A DNA stretch of 64,000 bases from NCBI GenBank assembly GCA_019119575.1, contig DWWT01000017.1:62001-126000 (forward strand), given 5' to 3'. This DNA comes from Candidatus Enterocloster excrementipullorum. GTDB taxonomy: Bacteria; Bacillota; Clostridia; Lachnospirales; Lachnospiraceae. How positions within the stretch are numbered: the stretch's first letter is position 1; each line of letters opens with the position of its first letter. The notes under the pieces are model-generated. The model saw only the letters and a list, made by a program, of their open reading frames with translations. It ran no database searches and was not told where the DNA came from. The position numbers and the translations under genes are program-made. Below, one piece after another: positions 51,516 through 59,836 of the stretch.

Positions 51516-53663
51516 ATGAAGGGAAGAATACATAAAAAGGGACTGGCCCTGATTTTGGCGCTGGCATTCGCGGCCCAGGGGCTGGGAGCGGGGCGATCGC
51601 CTTTTCGCACCTTTGATTCCTATGCATATACAGGGGCGGCCACAGTGAAGGCCTCCTCTCTTAATGTACGAAGCGGTCCCGGCACGGGATATTCCTCGCT
51701 GGGCCGTCTGGCTGCAGGGGCTTCCATCAACATCATAGGAGAGCAGCAGGGCACGGATGGGAACCTTTGGTATCAGATTCAGTATACGGGAAGCGGCGGT
51801 TCGGTGAACACAGGATATGTGTCCTCTCTCTACGTGCGCCTTCCTGTCTCATATTCCACGGATGCGGATTTCGAGGCATACCTGACTTCACAGGGATTTC
51901 CGGAAAGCTATAAAAATGGTCTCAGACAGCTTCACGCCCAGTATCCCAACTGGGTATTTGTGGCGAAAAATACGGGACTGGACTGGGAGACAGTGATTGA
52001 AAATGAGAGCGTTCTGGGGCGAAATCTTGTATCTGCCTCCAGTATTTCCTCATGGAAATCTGTGGAGAGCGGCGCCTACGACTGGAACAGCAGTACCTGG
52101 ACGAGTTTTGACGGGAGCAGCTGGGTGGCGGCTTCGGAGGATATTATCCGGTATTATATGGATCCAAGAAATTTTTTGGATGAGACGTATGTATTCCAGT
52201 TTTTGTCCCATGAGTATGACGCATCCACCCAGACACGGGACGGGCTTGCCAATATGGTAGAGGGAACGTTTCTGTCGGGAACGACCACATCCACAGGAAC
52301 CTCCGGCAGTGATTTTTCCTCCGGTTCTTCCGATGGGCCCGGGGGGAGTTCTTCCTCCGTTTCGCAGGACGGTCCAGGGGCAAGTACATCGAACCGGGAT
52401 GCGGTTACAGGCCCGGGTGTCCAGGGAAGCGGCAGCTCAGGCGCCCAGAGCGTGGCGCCGGACGGCAGCACATCCGGAAGCAGCGGATCATCAGAGAGCA
52501 GCAGCGCGTCCCCGAGCGGGTCGGGAACCACGTCTTCGGATGTGAGCGTGAGCCTGGAGGGCCCCCACGCATCCATTTCTCCCAAGGGGAGAAATCTGGT
52601 GGCGGCTTCTGTGACATTGGTGGGCCCGGGGGCGGATGACAGCGCGCAGACCCAGACCGGCCAGGAGGGGCCCGGCGCGCAGACGGAATCTTCCGGGGAA
52701 TCCGGGACACCGTCCGCCGCTTCCCTGTCCTATGTGGATATTTTGATGAATGCGGCGGCCCAGTCCGGGGTGAGCCCCTATGTGCTGGCAGCTATGATTC
52801 TGCAGGAGCAGGGGAAGTCCGGTGGAACGAACCTGATCTCCGGAACGTATTCGGGCTATGAGGGATATTACAATTTCTTCAATGTGGAGGCCTATCAGTC
52901 GGGTTCCATGTCAGCTACGGAGATGGGACTGCGGTATGCCTCGGAGTCCGGTTCTTATGGACGTCCCTGGAATACGGTGGAGAAATCCATTCTGGGAGGC
53001 GCCCAGAACTACGGGGACAATTATGTGAAGGCCGGGCAGAATACCTTCTATTTGAAGAAGTTCAATGTGCAGGGAACAAACCTGTATAAGCATCAGTACA
53101 TGAGCAACATCCAGGGAGCGGCCTCCGAGGCGGCTTACCTGGCGGGGGCATATACGGACCAGCTTAAAAATTCGGCCCTGGAATTTCACATTCCTGTGTA
53201 CAGTAATATGCCGGAGCAGGCCAGCGTGGCACCCACAGGGGACGGAAGCCCCAACAATAAGCTGTCTTCCCTGGGCGTTGATGGATTCAGCCTGACACCC
53301 ACCTTCAGCAGAGATACGGAGAGCTATAATCTGATTGTTGATTCTTCCGTATCGCAGGTTCAGGTGACAGCTTCGGCGGCGGATGGAACGGCCACGGTAA
53401 CGGGTACGGGAAGCATCGCGCTTGCAAGCGGCGGAAATGATATTACGGTTTCCGTACGGGCGGAAAACGGAAGTGTGAGATATTATGTCATCCATGTAGT
53501 CAAGCAGGAGGGCGGCCCCACAGCGGGAAGCGGCGCTTCGAGCGCTTCTTCGGACAGCGGGACTTCGTCCGGTCCGGGAGCCTCCGCAGGCCCGGGAACG
53601 TCCTCGGACGGCAGCTCGGGACCCGGCGGCTCCAATGTGACGATTGTGGAGGTTGCACCCTAG
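51516..53663 (+). CDS. Secreted SH3b / N-acetylglucosaminidase with cadherin-like domain and GPG-rich inserts
   Basis: A 715-residue predicted wall hydrolase. After a signal peptide (1-25) comes a bacterial SH3 domain (about 37-105, ASSLNVRSGPGTGYSSLG). The glucosaminidase module is split: its first part (about 110-248) ends DGLANMVEGTFLSG, a Ser/Gly/Thr-rich insert with repeated GPG fills about 250-403, and its second part (about 404-560) holds YVLAAMILQEQGKSGGTNLI with E431 as likely catalytic acid. A cadherin-like beta-sandwich (about 585-670) and another GPG-rich tail follow. No LPXTG motif is present. ATG 51516 follows AGGAGA. Confidence 0.85.
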   Translation: MKGRIHKKGLALILALAFAAQGLGAGRSPFRTFDSYAYTGAATVKASSLNVRSGPGTGYSSLGRLAAGASINIIGEQQGTDGNLWYQIQYTGSGGSVNTGYVSSLYVRLPVSYSTDADFEAYLTSQGFPESYKNGLRQLHAQYPNWVFVAKNTGLDWETVIENESVLGRNLVSASSISSWKSVESGAYDWNSSTWTSFDGSSWVAASEDIIRYYMDPRNFLDETYVFQFLSHEYDASTQTRDGLANMVEGTFLSGTTTSTGTSGSDFSSGSSDGPGGSSSSVSQDGPGASTSNRDAVTGPGVQGSGSSGAQSVAPDGSTSGSSGSSESSSASPSGSGTTSSDVSVSLEGPHASISPKGRNLVAASVTLVGPGADDSAQTQTGQEGPGAQTESSGESGTPSAASLSYVDILMNAAAQSGVSPYVLAAMILQEQGKSGGTNLISGTYSGYEGYYNFFNVEAYQSGSMSATEMGLRYASESGSYGRPWNTVEKSILGGAQNYGDNYVKAGQNTFYLKKFNVQGTNLYKHQYMSNIQGAASEAAYLAGAYTDQLKNSALEFHIPVYSNMPEQASVAPTGDGSPNNKLSSLGVDGFSLTPTFSRDTESYNLIVDSSVSQVQVTASAADGTATVTGTGSIALASGGNDITVSVRAENGSVRYYVIHVVKQEGGPTAGSGASSASSDSGTSSGPGASAGPGTSSDGSSGPGGSNVTIVEVAP

Positions 53664-53737
53664 CGTGTGTCTGAACGTGTTTTCTGCCGTATGCGGAATG
53701 CACATGGGGTTAATATATTTAGAAAGTGGGAATGATG

Positions 53738-55423
53738 ATGACAAGACGAATCAGAATATGGGCCGCATTTCTGGCCTTGACCTGCCTGCTGGCTGCCGCG
53801 ATGCCTGCCAAGCTTATGACAGCTTTTGCGGCAAATGGCCGGATCGCGTTTTCCGATCCGTCAGGCAGTGTGGGAAGTCAAATCACTGTAAATATGGAAA
53901 TTACGGACAGCGAGAATCTGGCCAGCGCGGATGTGATGCTGGCCTATGATTCCAATGTCCTGGAGTTTGTCAGCGGGACCAATGCGGAGGGGGGAGCCGG
54001 AGCGATCCGGGTTCACGGCGACGGGGGAACACCCAATACCACCAAGCTGCGCTTTACCCTTACATTCAACGCGCTGGCCGCAGGAACCACAAAGATCACG
54101 GTCACCAGCCAGGAGGTTTATGATTCCAATTCCCAGCTGGTGACGATTGAGCGGCAGGGGGATTCCACCGTCACGGTGGGAGCTCTGTCCACTGCGTCCA
54201 ATGACGCTACCCTGCGCTCGCTGCAGGTGTCACCCGGCACGCTGACGCCGGCATTTTCCCCGGACGTGGATACGTACGCGGTGACCGTGGGAACGGATGT
54301 GGATAAGCTGATTGTCAGCGCGGAGTGCGCCAATGAGAATGCGACCAACGTGGTGAGCGGGAACGAAAACCTTCAGATGGGAGAGAACCGGGTGACCTGC
54401 CAGGTGACGGCTCAGGACGGGGAGACCGTGAAGGAGTACGTGATCGTGGTGACCAAGGCTGAGGGCGGCGCGAGCGCGGATACGAGCCAGGCCGCGGGCT
54501 TCCCGATGCGGGTGTCCGAGCGGACAATTACGGTGCTTGAGCCGGATGCGTCCGTGGAGATTCCGGAGGGCTTCGTGGAGCGCACGATCCGGATGGATGG
54601 AAATGAAGTGACCGGCTGGGTATGGGGCTCTGACGAGGATCCGGAATACTGTGTGATTTATGGAAGAAATGAGGCGGGAGAGACAAACTTCTACCGCTAT
54701 GATATGAAGGATACGGAGCGGACGCTTCAGAGGTATTTTGCGGATCCCGCCATTGCGGATTCCGTATCCCAGGAAGTGTACGATGAGCTGGCTGTCCAGT
54801 ACGATTCTCTGCGCAGCGACTTCAATCTGTTCCGCATTCTGCTGATTGCCGCTATTGTTATTGCGCTGGTTCTTCTGGTTCTTCTGGTTGTCGTAGCGGT
54901 TGGAAAGGGCTCAAAGAGACAGTCCGTATCCCGGGGAGGACATCCGGACAAGCCGGAGCGGATTTCCAGTGAGCGGACAAGCCGGAGAAAAGCAGTTTCA
55001 TCCAGGCAGGATGCGGAGGTGGAGCCTGCGGAGGAAATGGAAGAGGAGCCGTATTACCCGGAGGAGGATGAGGAACCGGCTGCCTCCGCTGAGGAATATC
55101 CGGAGGACGCGTATGAGGATGCATACGGGGAGGACGGATACGCGGCTGTATATGAAGAGGATGCGGCAGAGCAGGATGACGGGTATGAGGCTGCCGGAGA
55201 AGAGCCCCAGGTCCAGGCGGTTTATCCGGAGGACGAAGAGGAGGATTCATCGGTGGTTTATGAGGAGCCGGCCGTACCGGAGGAGAGTCCCGCTCCCGGA
55301 AGGAACCAAAAGCCCGAGACGCGGCGCCGGGCAGAGAACGCGTCTGAAACCGCAGCAGCTTCGCCCAGGAGGGATACAAAGACTCCGTCCTCGGATGATG
55401 ATTTTGAGATTTTTGATTTGTAG
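53738..55423 (+). CDS. Membrane protein with cohesin-type and cadherin-like domains and acidic cytoplasmic tail
   Basis: A 561-residue surface protein. A signal peptide is followed by a cohesin-like domain (about 32-150: GRIAFSDPSGSVGSQITVNM, DVMLAYDSNVLEFVSGTN), a cadherin-like beta-sandwich (about 160-250: ATLRSLQVSPGTLTPAFSPD), a further extracellular part, and one membrane segment (about 367-389). The last 170 residues are cytoplasmic and extremely Glu/Asp/Tyr-rich. I prefer ATG 53738, seven bases after GTGGG; ATGs at 53732 and 53735 are in frame. It lies 74 bases after the glucosaminidase gene, which also has a cadherin-like domain. Function unknown. Confidence 0.78.
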   Translation: MTRRIRIWAAFLALTCLLAAAMPAKLMTAFAANGRIAFSDPSGSVGSQITVNMEITDSENLASADVMLAYDSNVLEFVSGTNAEGGAGAIRVHGDGGTPNTTKLRFTLTFNALAAGTTKITVTSQEVYDSNSQLVTIERQGDSTVTVGALSTASNDATLRSLQVSPGTLTPAFSPDVDTYAVTVGTDVDKLIVSAECANENATNVVSGNENLQMGENRVTCQVTAQDGETVKEYVIVVTKAEGGASADTSQAAGFPMRVSERTITVLEPDASVEIPEGFVERTIRMDGNEVTGWVWGSDEDPEYCVIYGRNEAGETNFYRYDMKDTERTLQRYFADPAIADSVSQEVYDELAVQYDSLRSDFNLFRILLIAAIVIALVLLVLLVVVAVGKGSKRQSVSRGGHPDKPERISSERTSRRKAVSSRQDAEVEPAEEMEEEPYYPEEDEEPAASAEEYPEDAYEDAYGEDGYAAVYEEDAAEQDDGYEAAGEEPQVQAVYPEDEEEDSSVVYEEPAVPEESPAPGRNQKPETRRRAENASETAAASPRRDTKTPSSDDDFEIFDL

Positions 55424-55507
55424 CAGCGGCCCGGACAAGACCATGCGCTGTCCGGAATCGTTTGCTTTGCATTCACTTTAAACAGGAAGGGAAAGGAAGA
55501 AAAAGCG

Positions 55508-56710
55508 ATGTATTGCGTAAAGACCATTAAGGAGGATTTGTTTTGGGTAGGAGGAACGGACAGGCGGTTGGCGCTGTTTGAAAACGCATTTCCTATTCCA
55601 AGGGGCGTCTCCTACAATTCCTATGTTCTGATGGATGAAAAGACCGTGCTGTTTGACACGGTGGACCGTGCAATCTCCCAGCAGTTTTTTGAGAATCTGG
55701 AGGCGGTTTTAAACGGCCGCTCTCTGGACTACGTGGTGGTGGATCACATGGAGCCGGATCACTGCGCGACTTTGGGAGAATTGGTGGCCCGGTATCCGGA
55801 TATGCAGGTGGTGTGCAATGCCAAGACGGTTTCCGTCATCAAGCAGTTCTACAATTTTGACATTGACGCCAAGGCGGTTGTGGTTAAGGAGAAAGACACC
55901 CTGACAACGGGAAAGCACACGCTGACCTTTGTGATGGCGCCTATGGTTCACTGGCCGGAGGTTATGGTCACCTACGATATGACAGACAAGATTCTTTTCT
56001 CCGCCGACGCTTTCGGTACGTTCGGAGCTATGAACGGCAACCTGTTTGCGGACGAAGTGAATTTTGAGAGGGACTGGCTGGATGATGCCAGAAGATATTA
56101 TACGAATATTGTGGGCAAGTTCGGTCCCTCGGTGCAGACGCTTTTAAAGAAGGCATCCGCACTGGAGATTGAAATGCTCTGCCCCCTGCACGGACCTGTG
56201 TGGAGGGAGAACATCGGCTGGTACGTGGACAAGTACCTGACCTGGAGCAGCTACGCGCCGGAGGAAAAGGCCGTGATGATCGCCTACGGCTCCATCTACG
56301 GCAATACGGAGAATGCGGCCAATATCCTGGCCTGCCGCCTGGCGGATCTGGGCGTGAAGAACATCGCCATGTATGATGTGTCCTCCACGCATCCCTCTTA
56401 CCTGATCTCCGAGGCGTTCCGCTGCAGCCACATGGTGCTGGCCTCCGTGACGTACAATGGCGGCCTGTTCAGCTATATGGAGCATTTCCTGTCCGACCTC
56501 AAGGCCCATGGCCTTCAGAACCGGACCGTGGCGCTCATTGAGAATGGCTCCTGGGGCATTCTCTCCGGAAAGATTATGGGAGAGGCGCTGGCCGGCATGA
56601 AGAACATGAATGTTTTGGAGGGCACGGTTTCCATCAAGTCTTCCTTAAAGGACGGTCAGGAGGCCTCCCTGGAGGCGCTGGCGAAGGCGGTTTGGGAGTC
56701 TATGCAGTAA
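55508..56710 (+). CDS. FprA-family A-type flavoprotein (flavodiiron protein)
   Basis: A 400-residue flavodiiron protein that reduces O2 or NO using electrons from rubredoxin, a detoxification system of anaerobes. The beta-lactamase-like domain holds the diiron ligands: H80-x-E82-x-D84-H85 in VVDHMEPDHCATLGEL, then H in MAPMVHWPEVMVTYD, D in LFSADAFGTFGAM and H in CPLHGPVW. The flavodoxin domain has AYGSIYGNTENAANILA (about 258-275). No rubredoxin domain is fused. ATG 55508 follows GAAGGGAAAGG. It ends with an 11-base overlap with the convergent asnB. Confidence 0.95.
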   Translation: MYCVKTIKEDLFWVGGTDRRLALFENAFPIPRGVSYNSYVLMDEKTVLFDTVDRAISQQFFENLEAVLNGRSLDYVVVDHMEPDHCATLGELVARYPDMQVVCNAKTVSVIKQFYNFDIDAKAVVVKEKDTLTTGKHTLTFVMAPMVHWPEVMVTYDMTDKILFSADAFGTFGAMNGNLFADEVNFERDWLDDARRYYTNIVGKFGPSVQTLLKKASALEIEMLCPLHGPVWRENIGWYVDKYLTWSSYAPEEKAVMIAYGSIYGNTENAANILACRLADLGVKNIAMYDVSSTHPSYLISEAFRCSHMVLASVTYNGGLFSYMEHFLSDLKAHGLQNRTVALIENGSWGILSGKIMGEALAGMKNMNVLEGTVSIKSSLKDGQEASLEALAKAVWESMQ

Positions 56711-58553
56711 TCACCTGCACCCCATAATGCTCCAGCCAGAAATCAATCTGGAGCAGGTAGGCCAGTATCTGGGGGCCGGCCATGAGCTGGCCGTACCAGG
56801 GCTTTCCATAGTCCTTGACGCTGGTGAGGAACTGCCGCAGTTTTTTCTTATCGATAAATTCCATAACAGGGGAGCCGCCCTCCAGGCGCTCCTCTATTTT
56901 TTTGGCCAAAATTCGCTCATAGTTTCTGTCATAGGTCTTGGGATAGGGGGATTTCTTGCGCCGCAGCACATCTTCGGGGAGAAGGCCTCTGGCGGACTGC
57001 CGCAGAAGCTCCTTTTCCACGCCGCCCCGGGCTTTCATTTTCCAGGGGACATTCCACAGATATTCAATAATCCGGTGATCCGCGAAGGGAACCCGGGCCT
57101 CCAGGCCGGAGTACATGCTGGTCCGGTCCATGCGGTTTAAAAGGGTCTGCATGAACCAGGTCAGGTTCAGCCAGGAAATTTCCCGGCGCCGGGCCTCCTC
57201 GGGGGTGTCCTCTGGCAGCCGCGGGGTCTGGGCCAGGGAGCGGGCATAGGCCGCGTTCACATAGCCGTCCATATCCAGATATTCGGCAAATTCTTTTTTC
57301 AGGAGAAATTTTCTCGGGCTTAAATCCATGGACCAGGGGAAGGTGCGGGCCGTAAAGCACTCCTCCCGGTGAAACCACGGGTAGCCGCCGAAGATTTCAT
57401 CCGCGCATTCCCCGGTGAGGGCCACCTTGTGGTCTTTTGCAACCAGGGAGCAGAAGTGGAGGAGGGAGGAGTCCACATCCGCCATGGAGGGGAGGTCGTG
57501 GGCCAGGACGGAGTCCGCGAGGCAGTTCGCCTGGACGGCGCTGGTGCACTCCAAATGGTGATGGCGGGTACCCAGATACTCCGCCATCTCATCCGCGTAG
57601 GGGCGGTCCTGGGAGGGCTGGAAGGAGTTGGCGGTGAAATTCTCCGCATTTCCGGCAAAGTCAAAGGCGTAGGTGTCCAGGATTTTTCCGCGCTGTTTTA
57701 ACTCCCCGGCGCAGATGGAGGAGACCAGGCTGGAATCAAGTCCGCCGGAAAGGAAGGTGCAGATGGGAACGTCCGAGACCATCTGCCGGCGGACGGCATC
57801 CCGCACAAGAAAGGCGGTCTTTTCCACAGTCCGCTCAAAGGAATCCGTGTGGGGCCGGCTCTCAAGCTTCCAGAAGGCTTCCCGGCGCAGGCCTTCCGGG
57901 GAGAGAAGGAGCATATGGCCGGGAAGCACCTCGCGCACATTCCGGAATACGCCGCATCCCGGCGTGCGGGCAGGGCCCAGGGAGAAGATTTCGTTTAACC
58001 CCTCTTTGTCCGCCTGGGGGACAATTTCCGGGACGGCAAAAAGCCCTTTGGGCTCGGAGGCGAAAAAGAGTTCTTCCCCCCGCACCGTATAAAAAAGGGG
58101 CTTTACGCCTGCGCGGTCCCGGACCAGGCAGAGGCGGTTATTCGCTGCGTCCGCGATGGCGATGGCAAAGATGCCGTTTAAGCGCTCCGCGAAGTCCGGG
58201 CCGTACTCCAGGTAACTTTCCAGAATTACCTCGGTGTCGCTGGAGGTGAGAAAGGTGTGGCCCAGGGAGAGAAGCTCTTTTCGGAGTTCCTCGGTGTTGT
58301 AGAGCTCGCCGTTGTAGGCGATGGCCGCTGTGCGGCCGCCCGGAGATTTGACCATGGGCTGGCGGCCGCCGGCCAGGTCGATGATGGACAGGCGCACATG
58401 GGACAGGCCCGCGTGGGGGGAAAGCCAGACGCCGGAATCGTCCGGCCCTCTCCGGCGCTGGACGCGGGCCATGGATGCGAGGATGTCCTTATAATGCGCC
58501 TCCTGGGATGTATAGTTTTTATGGGGATGATAGAAACCGGCGATGCCGCACAT
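56700..58553 (-). CDS. asnB: Asparagine synthase (glutamine-hydrolysing)
   Basis: A 617-residue class II glutamine amidotransferase/asparagine synthetase. Catalytic Cys2 is in MCGIAGFYHPH. The glutaminase domain has RRRGPDDSGVW, LSIIDLAGGRQPM and AIAYNGELYNTEELRKEL. The synthetase domain has the PP-loop SGGLDSS (269-275) and GECADEIFGGYPWFHRE. It makes Asn from Asp, Gln and ATP. It stands alone and runs convergent to fprA and divergent from the VapD-like pair. Confidence 0.95.
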   Translation of the reverse strand: MCGIAGFYHPHKNYTSQEAHYKDILASMARVQRRRGPDDSGVWLSPHAGLSHVRLSIIDLAGGRQPMVKSPGGRTAAIAYNGELYNTEELRKELLSLGHTFLTSSDTEVILESYLEYGPDFAERLNGIFAIAIADAANNRLCLVRDRAGVKPLFYTVRGEELFFASEPKGLFAVPEIVPQADKEGLNEIFSLGPARTPGCGVFRNVREVLPGHMLLLSPEGLRREAFWKLESRPHTDSFERTVEKTAFLVRDAVRRQMVSDVPICTFLSGGLDSSLVSSICAGELKQRGKILDTYAFDFAGNAENFTANSFQPSQDRPYADEMAEYLGTRHHHLECTSAVQANCLADSVLAHDLPSMADVDSSLLHFCSLVAKDHKVALTGECADEIFGGYPWFHREECFTARTFPWSMDLSPRKFLLKKEFAEYLDMDGYVNAAYARSLAQTPRLPEDTPEEARRREISWLNLTWFMQTLLNRMDRTSMYSGLEARVPFADHRIIEYLWNVPWKMKARGGVEKELLRQSARGLLPEDVLRRKKSPYPKTYDRNYERILAKKIEERLEGGSPVMEFIDKKKLRQFLTSVKDYGKPWYGQLMAGPQILAYLLQIDFWLEHYGVQVITA

Positions 58554-58684
58554 AGTCAGGCCTCCTGGAAAACGGATATTACAGGCTATTGTATGCAGGG
58601 CAGGGAGAGAATGTGACGGGGTGGAAAGGTAAAAAGTTGGGATTTGCTTGGTTTTCCCAATTTACTTTATTGCCCAGGACGTGA

Positions 58685-58713
58685 TTGTGGAAACAGGCTC
58701 CAAATGATATAAT
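58685..58713 (+). promoter_or_regulatory. Extended -10 promoter of VapD-like pair
   Basis: TTGTGG (58685-58690), a 17-base spacer and TATAAT (58708-58713) preceded by TGA, giving an extended -10 (TGNTATAAT). Transcription would start near 58720, 25 bases before the first ATG. Confidence 0.78.
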
Positions 58714-58744
58714 AACCATAAAGATTCGGAAGGAGGCCGTTGTT

Positions 58745-59083
58745 ATGCTGAAAATGATTATCCGCATGGATGACGATAAAATCAATATCGAAAAGAAATA
58801 TCGCCTGGATGGGATATACAGAACGATTGACAGTGTCTTTGTTAAAATGGGTTTCCCGCGCATGGAGGATTCATCAGGTTCTTTGGTGTACCGGGACAGC
58901 GGGCATACAAAAGATTATGGACGGTTTGGGAGGATTGTCAACACCCTGAAAAAGCAGGCATGGTTTATGGATAATGTGGCAGTCTGGCTTTTATGCGACA
59001 GCGACGATTCCGACAGCCCGGACGATTTCAATGAGGAAGATTTGCTGAACCATTACAGACAAAAACAGGCTATGGAGGCGTAG
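58745..59083 (+). CDS. Small protein paired with VapD-like gene (unknown; possible antitoxin)
   Basis: A 112-residue soluble protein that I do not recognise. It begins MLKMIIRMDDDKINIEKKYR and contains FGRIVNTLKKQAWFMDNVAV, ending with an acidic stretch (CDSDDSDSPDDFNEEDLL). It has an AAGGAGG site and its own extended -10 promoter, and stops 3 bases before the VapD-like gene, so the two are translated together. The position and size match an antitoxin or immunity partner; this is inference only. Confidence 0.7.
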   Translation: MLKMIIRMDDDKINIEKKYRLDGIYRTIDSVFVKMGFPRMEDSSGSLVYRDSGHTKDYGRFGRIVNTLKKQAWFMDNVAVWLLCDSDDSDSPDDFNEEDLLNHYRQKQAMEA

Positions 59084-59086
59084 TGA

Positions 59087-59461
59087 TTGGAGAGAAAGTA
59101 TTTTAAGGCTCTGAATTTTGATTTAGATCCACACCAGCTAAAGGCGCATTATCCGGGAGCAAATTACCGGCAGGCTTATGATGACCTTCGGAGACTTTTT
59201 AAACGACATCAGTTTTCCCACCGCCAGGGTTCCGGATACACATCAGATACAAAACTCAGTACGGCAGATATTTATGATTGGATGGATGAGTTAGCTCGGA
59301 AGTTCCCTTGGATTGGAGCCTGTGTTAATAAAATCGATGTTACAAATATTGGACGTCAGCATGATTTAACGGAGCTTTTAAATCTGACGGATGATATAGA
59401 AATAGACACTTCCATGCTGTTTGCGGAAGATTCGACGTTAGGTATAGAAAAAGGAAGATAA
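59087..59461 (+). CDS. vapD: VapD-like endoribonuclease (Cas2-like fold)
   Basis: A 124-residue protein resembling VapD: KYFKALNFDLDPHQLKAHYP, NYRQAYDDLRRLFKRHQFSH, RQGSGYTSDTKLSTADIYDW and NKIDVTNIGRQHDLTELL fit the pattern of a short ferredoxin-like fold, with the early D (FDLD) as catalytic candidate and the YDDLR helix. VapD toxins cleave RNA. The start is TTG 59087, eight or so bases after GGAGG; a rare start codon fits low production of a toxin. The assignment is by motif pattern only. Confidence 0.78.
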   Translation: MERKYFKALNFDLDPHQLKAHYPGANYRQAYDDLRRLFKRHQFSHRQGSGYTSDTKLSTADIYDWMDELARKFPWIGACVNKIDVTNIGRQHDLTELLNLTDDIEIDTSMLFAEDSTLGIEKGR

Positions 59462-59470
59462 TTTTCTCAA

Positions 59471-59497
59471 CTTTCCCAGTTTCTAGAACTCGGGAAG
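59471..59497 (+). terminator. Imperfect hairpin after VapD-like gene
   Basis: CTTTCCCAGTT pairs with AACTCGGGAAG through a five-base loop with single bulges. No T run follows, so it may be a weak terminator or an RNA-stability element. Confidence 0.4.
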
Positions 59498-59509
59498 TGT
59501 ATATGTGAT

Positions 59510-59692
59510 AAAAAGAAAACCGTCCTGCACATGATATACAGGACGGTTACGAGCATTTTCGTTCGGCCGAAGCCTACTCCGGTTTGAGGTTTCACTGCAC
59601 AACCCCTCTCGAAAGCTCCACATAACAAGGCTTTCCGGTACGCTGTTATGTTTCAGCGCTTGGACAGGCACACGCCGTTGCCTGTCTGGTAC
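59510..59692 (-). ncRNA. Unassigned structured RNA with own promoter and terminator
   Basis: On the minus strand a consensus promoter (forward 59697-59725) would start RNA near 59690-59692, and an intrinsic terminator ends it near 59510. In between there is no open frame but many inverted repeats: GACAGGCA/TGCCTGTC (forward 59663-59686), CATAACA/TGTTATG (59622-59650), GGC-TTCG-GCC near 59564-59575, and the 10-bp terminator stem. CGCTG/CAGCG pairing competes with CATAACA/TGTTATG, hinting at a switch or pseudoknot. The length of about 180 nt is in the 6S RNA range, but I could not match it to 6S, SRP RNA or other classes. Confidence 0.62.
59518..59548. terminator. Terminator of minus-strand RNA
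   Basis: A perfect 10-bp stem AACCGTCCTG (59518-59527)/CAGGACGGTT (59539-59548). Read on the minus strand it is followed by TTTTCTTTTT. On the plus strand no T run follows. Confidence 0.85.
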
Positions 59693-59696
59693 TATT

Positions 59697-59725
59697 ATTA
59701 TATGCGGAATACAAAAATATGTCAA
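59697..59725 (-). promoter_or_regulatory. Consensus promoter of minus-strand RNA
   Basis: TTGACA (forward 59720-59725) and TATAAT (forward 59697-59702), 17 bases apart: perfect at all twelve positions. It points away from the MFS gene toward vapD. Confidence 0.85.
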
Positions 59726-59775
59726 GGAAACAAAAAATTCGGATTGCCCAGCCGGAACGTTCGGAGTCGAAAAAT

Positions 59776-59791
59776 TGGCATAAAAATTGCT
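59776..59791 (+). promoter_or_regulatory. Sigma-54 (-24/-12) promoter of MFS gene
   Basis: TGGCATAAAAATTGCT matches the sigma-54 consensus TGGCAC-N5-TTGCW, with the invariant GG and GC ten bases apart. The expected start is near 59802, 35 bases before ATG 59837. A sigma-54 activator gene lies 2.6 kb downstream. Confidence 0.8.
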
Positions 59792-59836
59792 GCAAAACAA
59801 AGTAGAAGCAGAGGACTTATCAAGGAGGGATTGTCT

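Noticed and set aside
53738-55423. Cohesin domain as evidence for a cellulosome
   Set aside because: No dockerin protein or scaffoldin with repeated cohesins is seen, and the protein has one cohesin-like domain and a cytoplasmic acidic tail.
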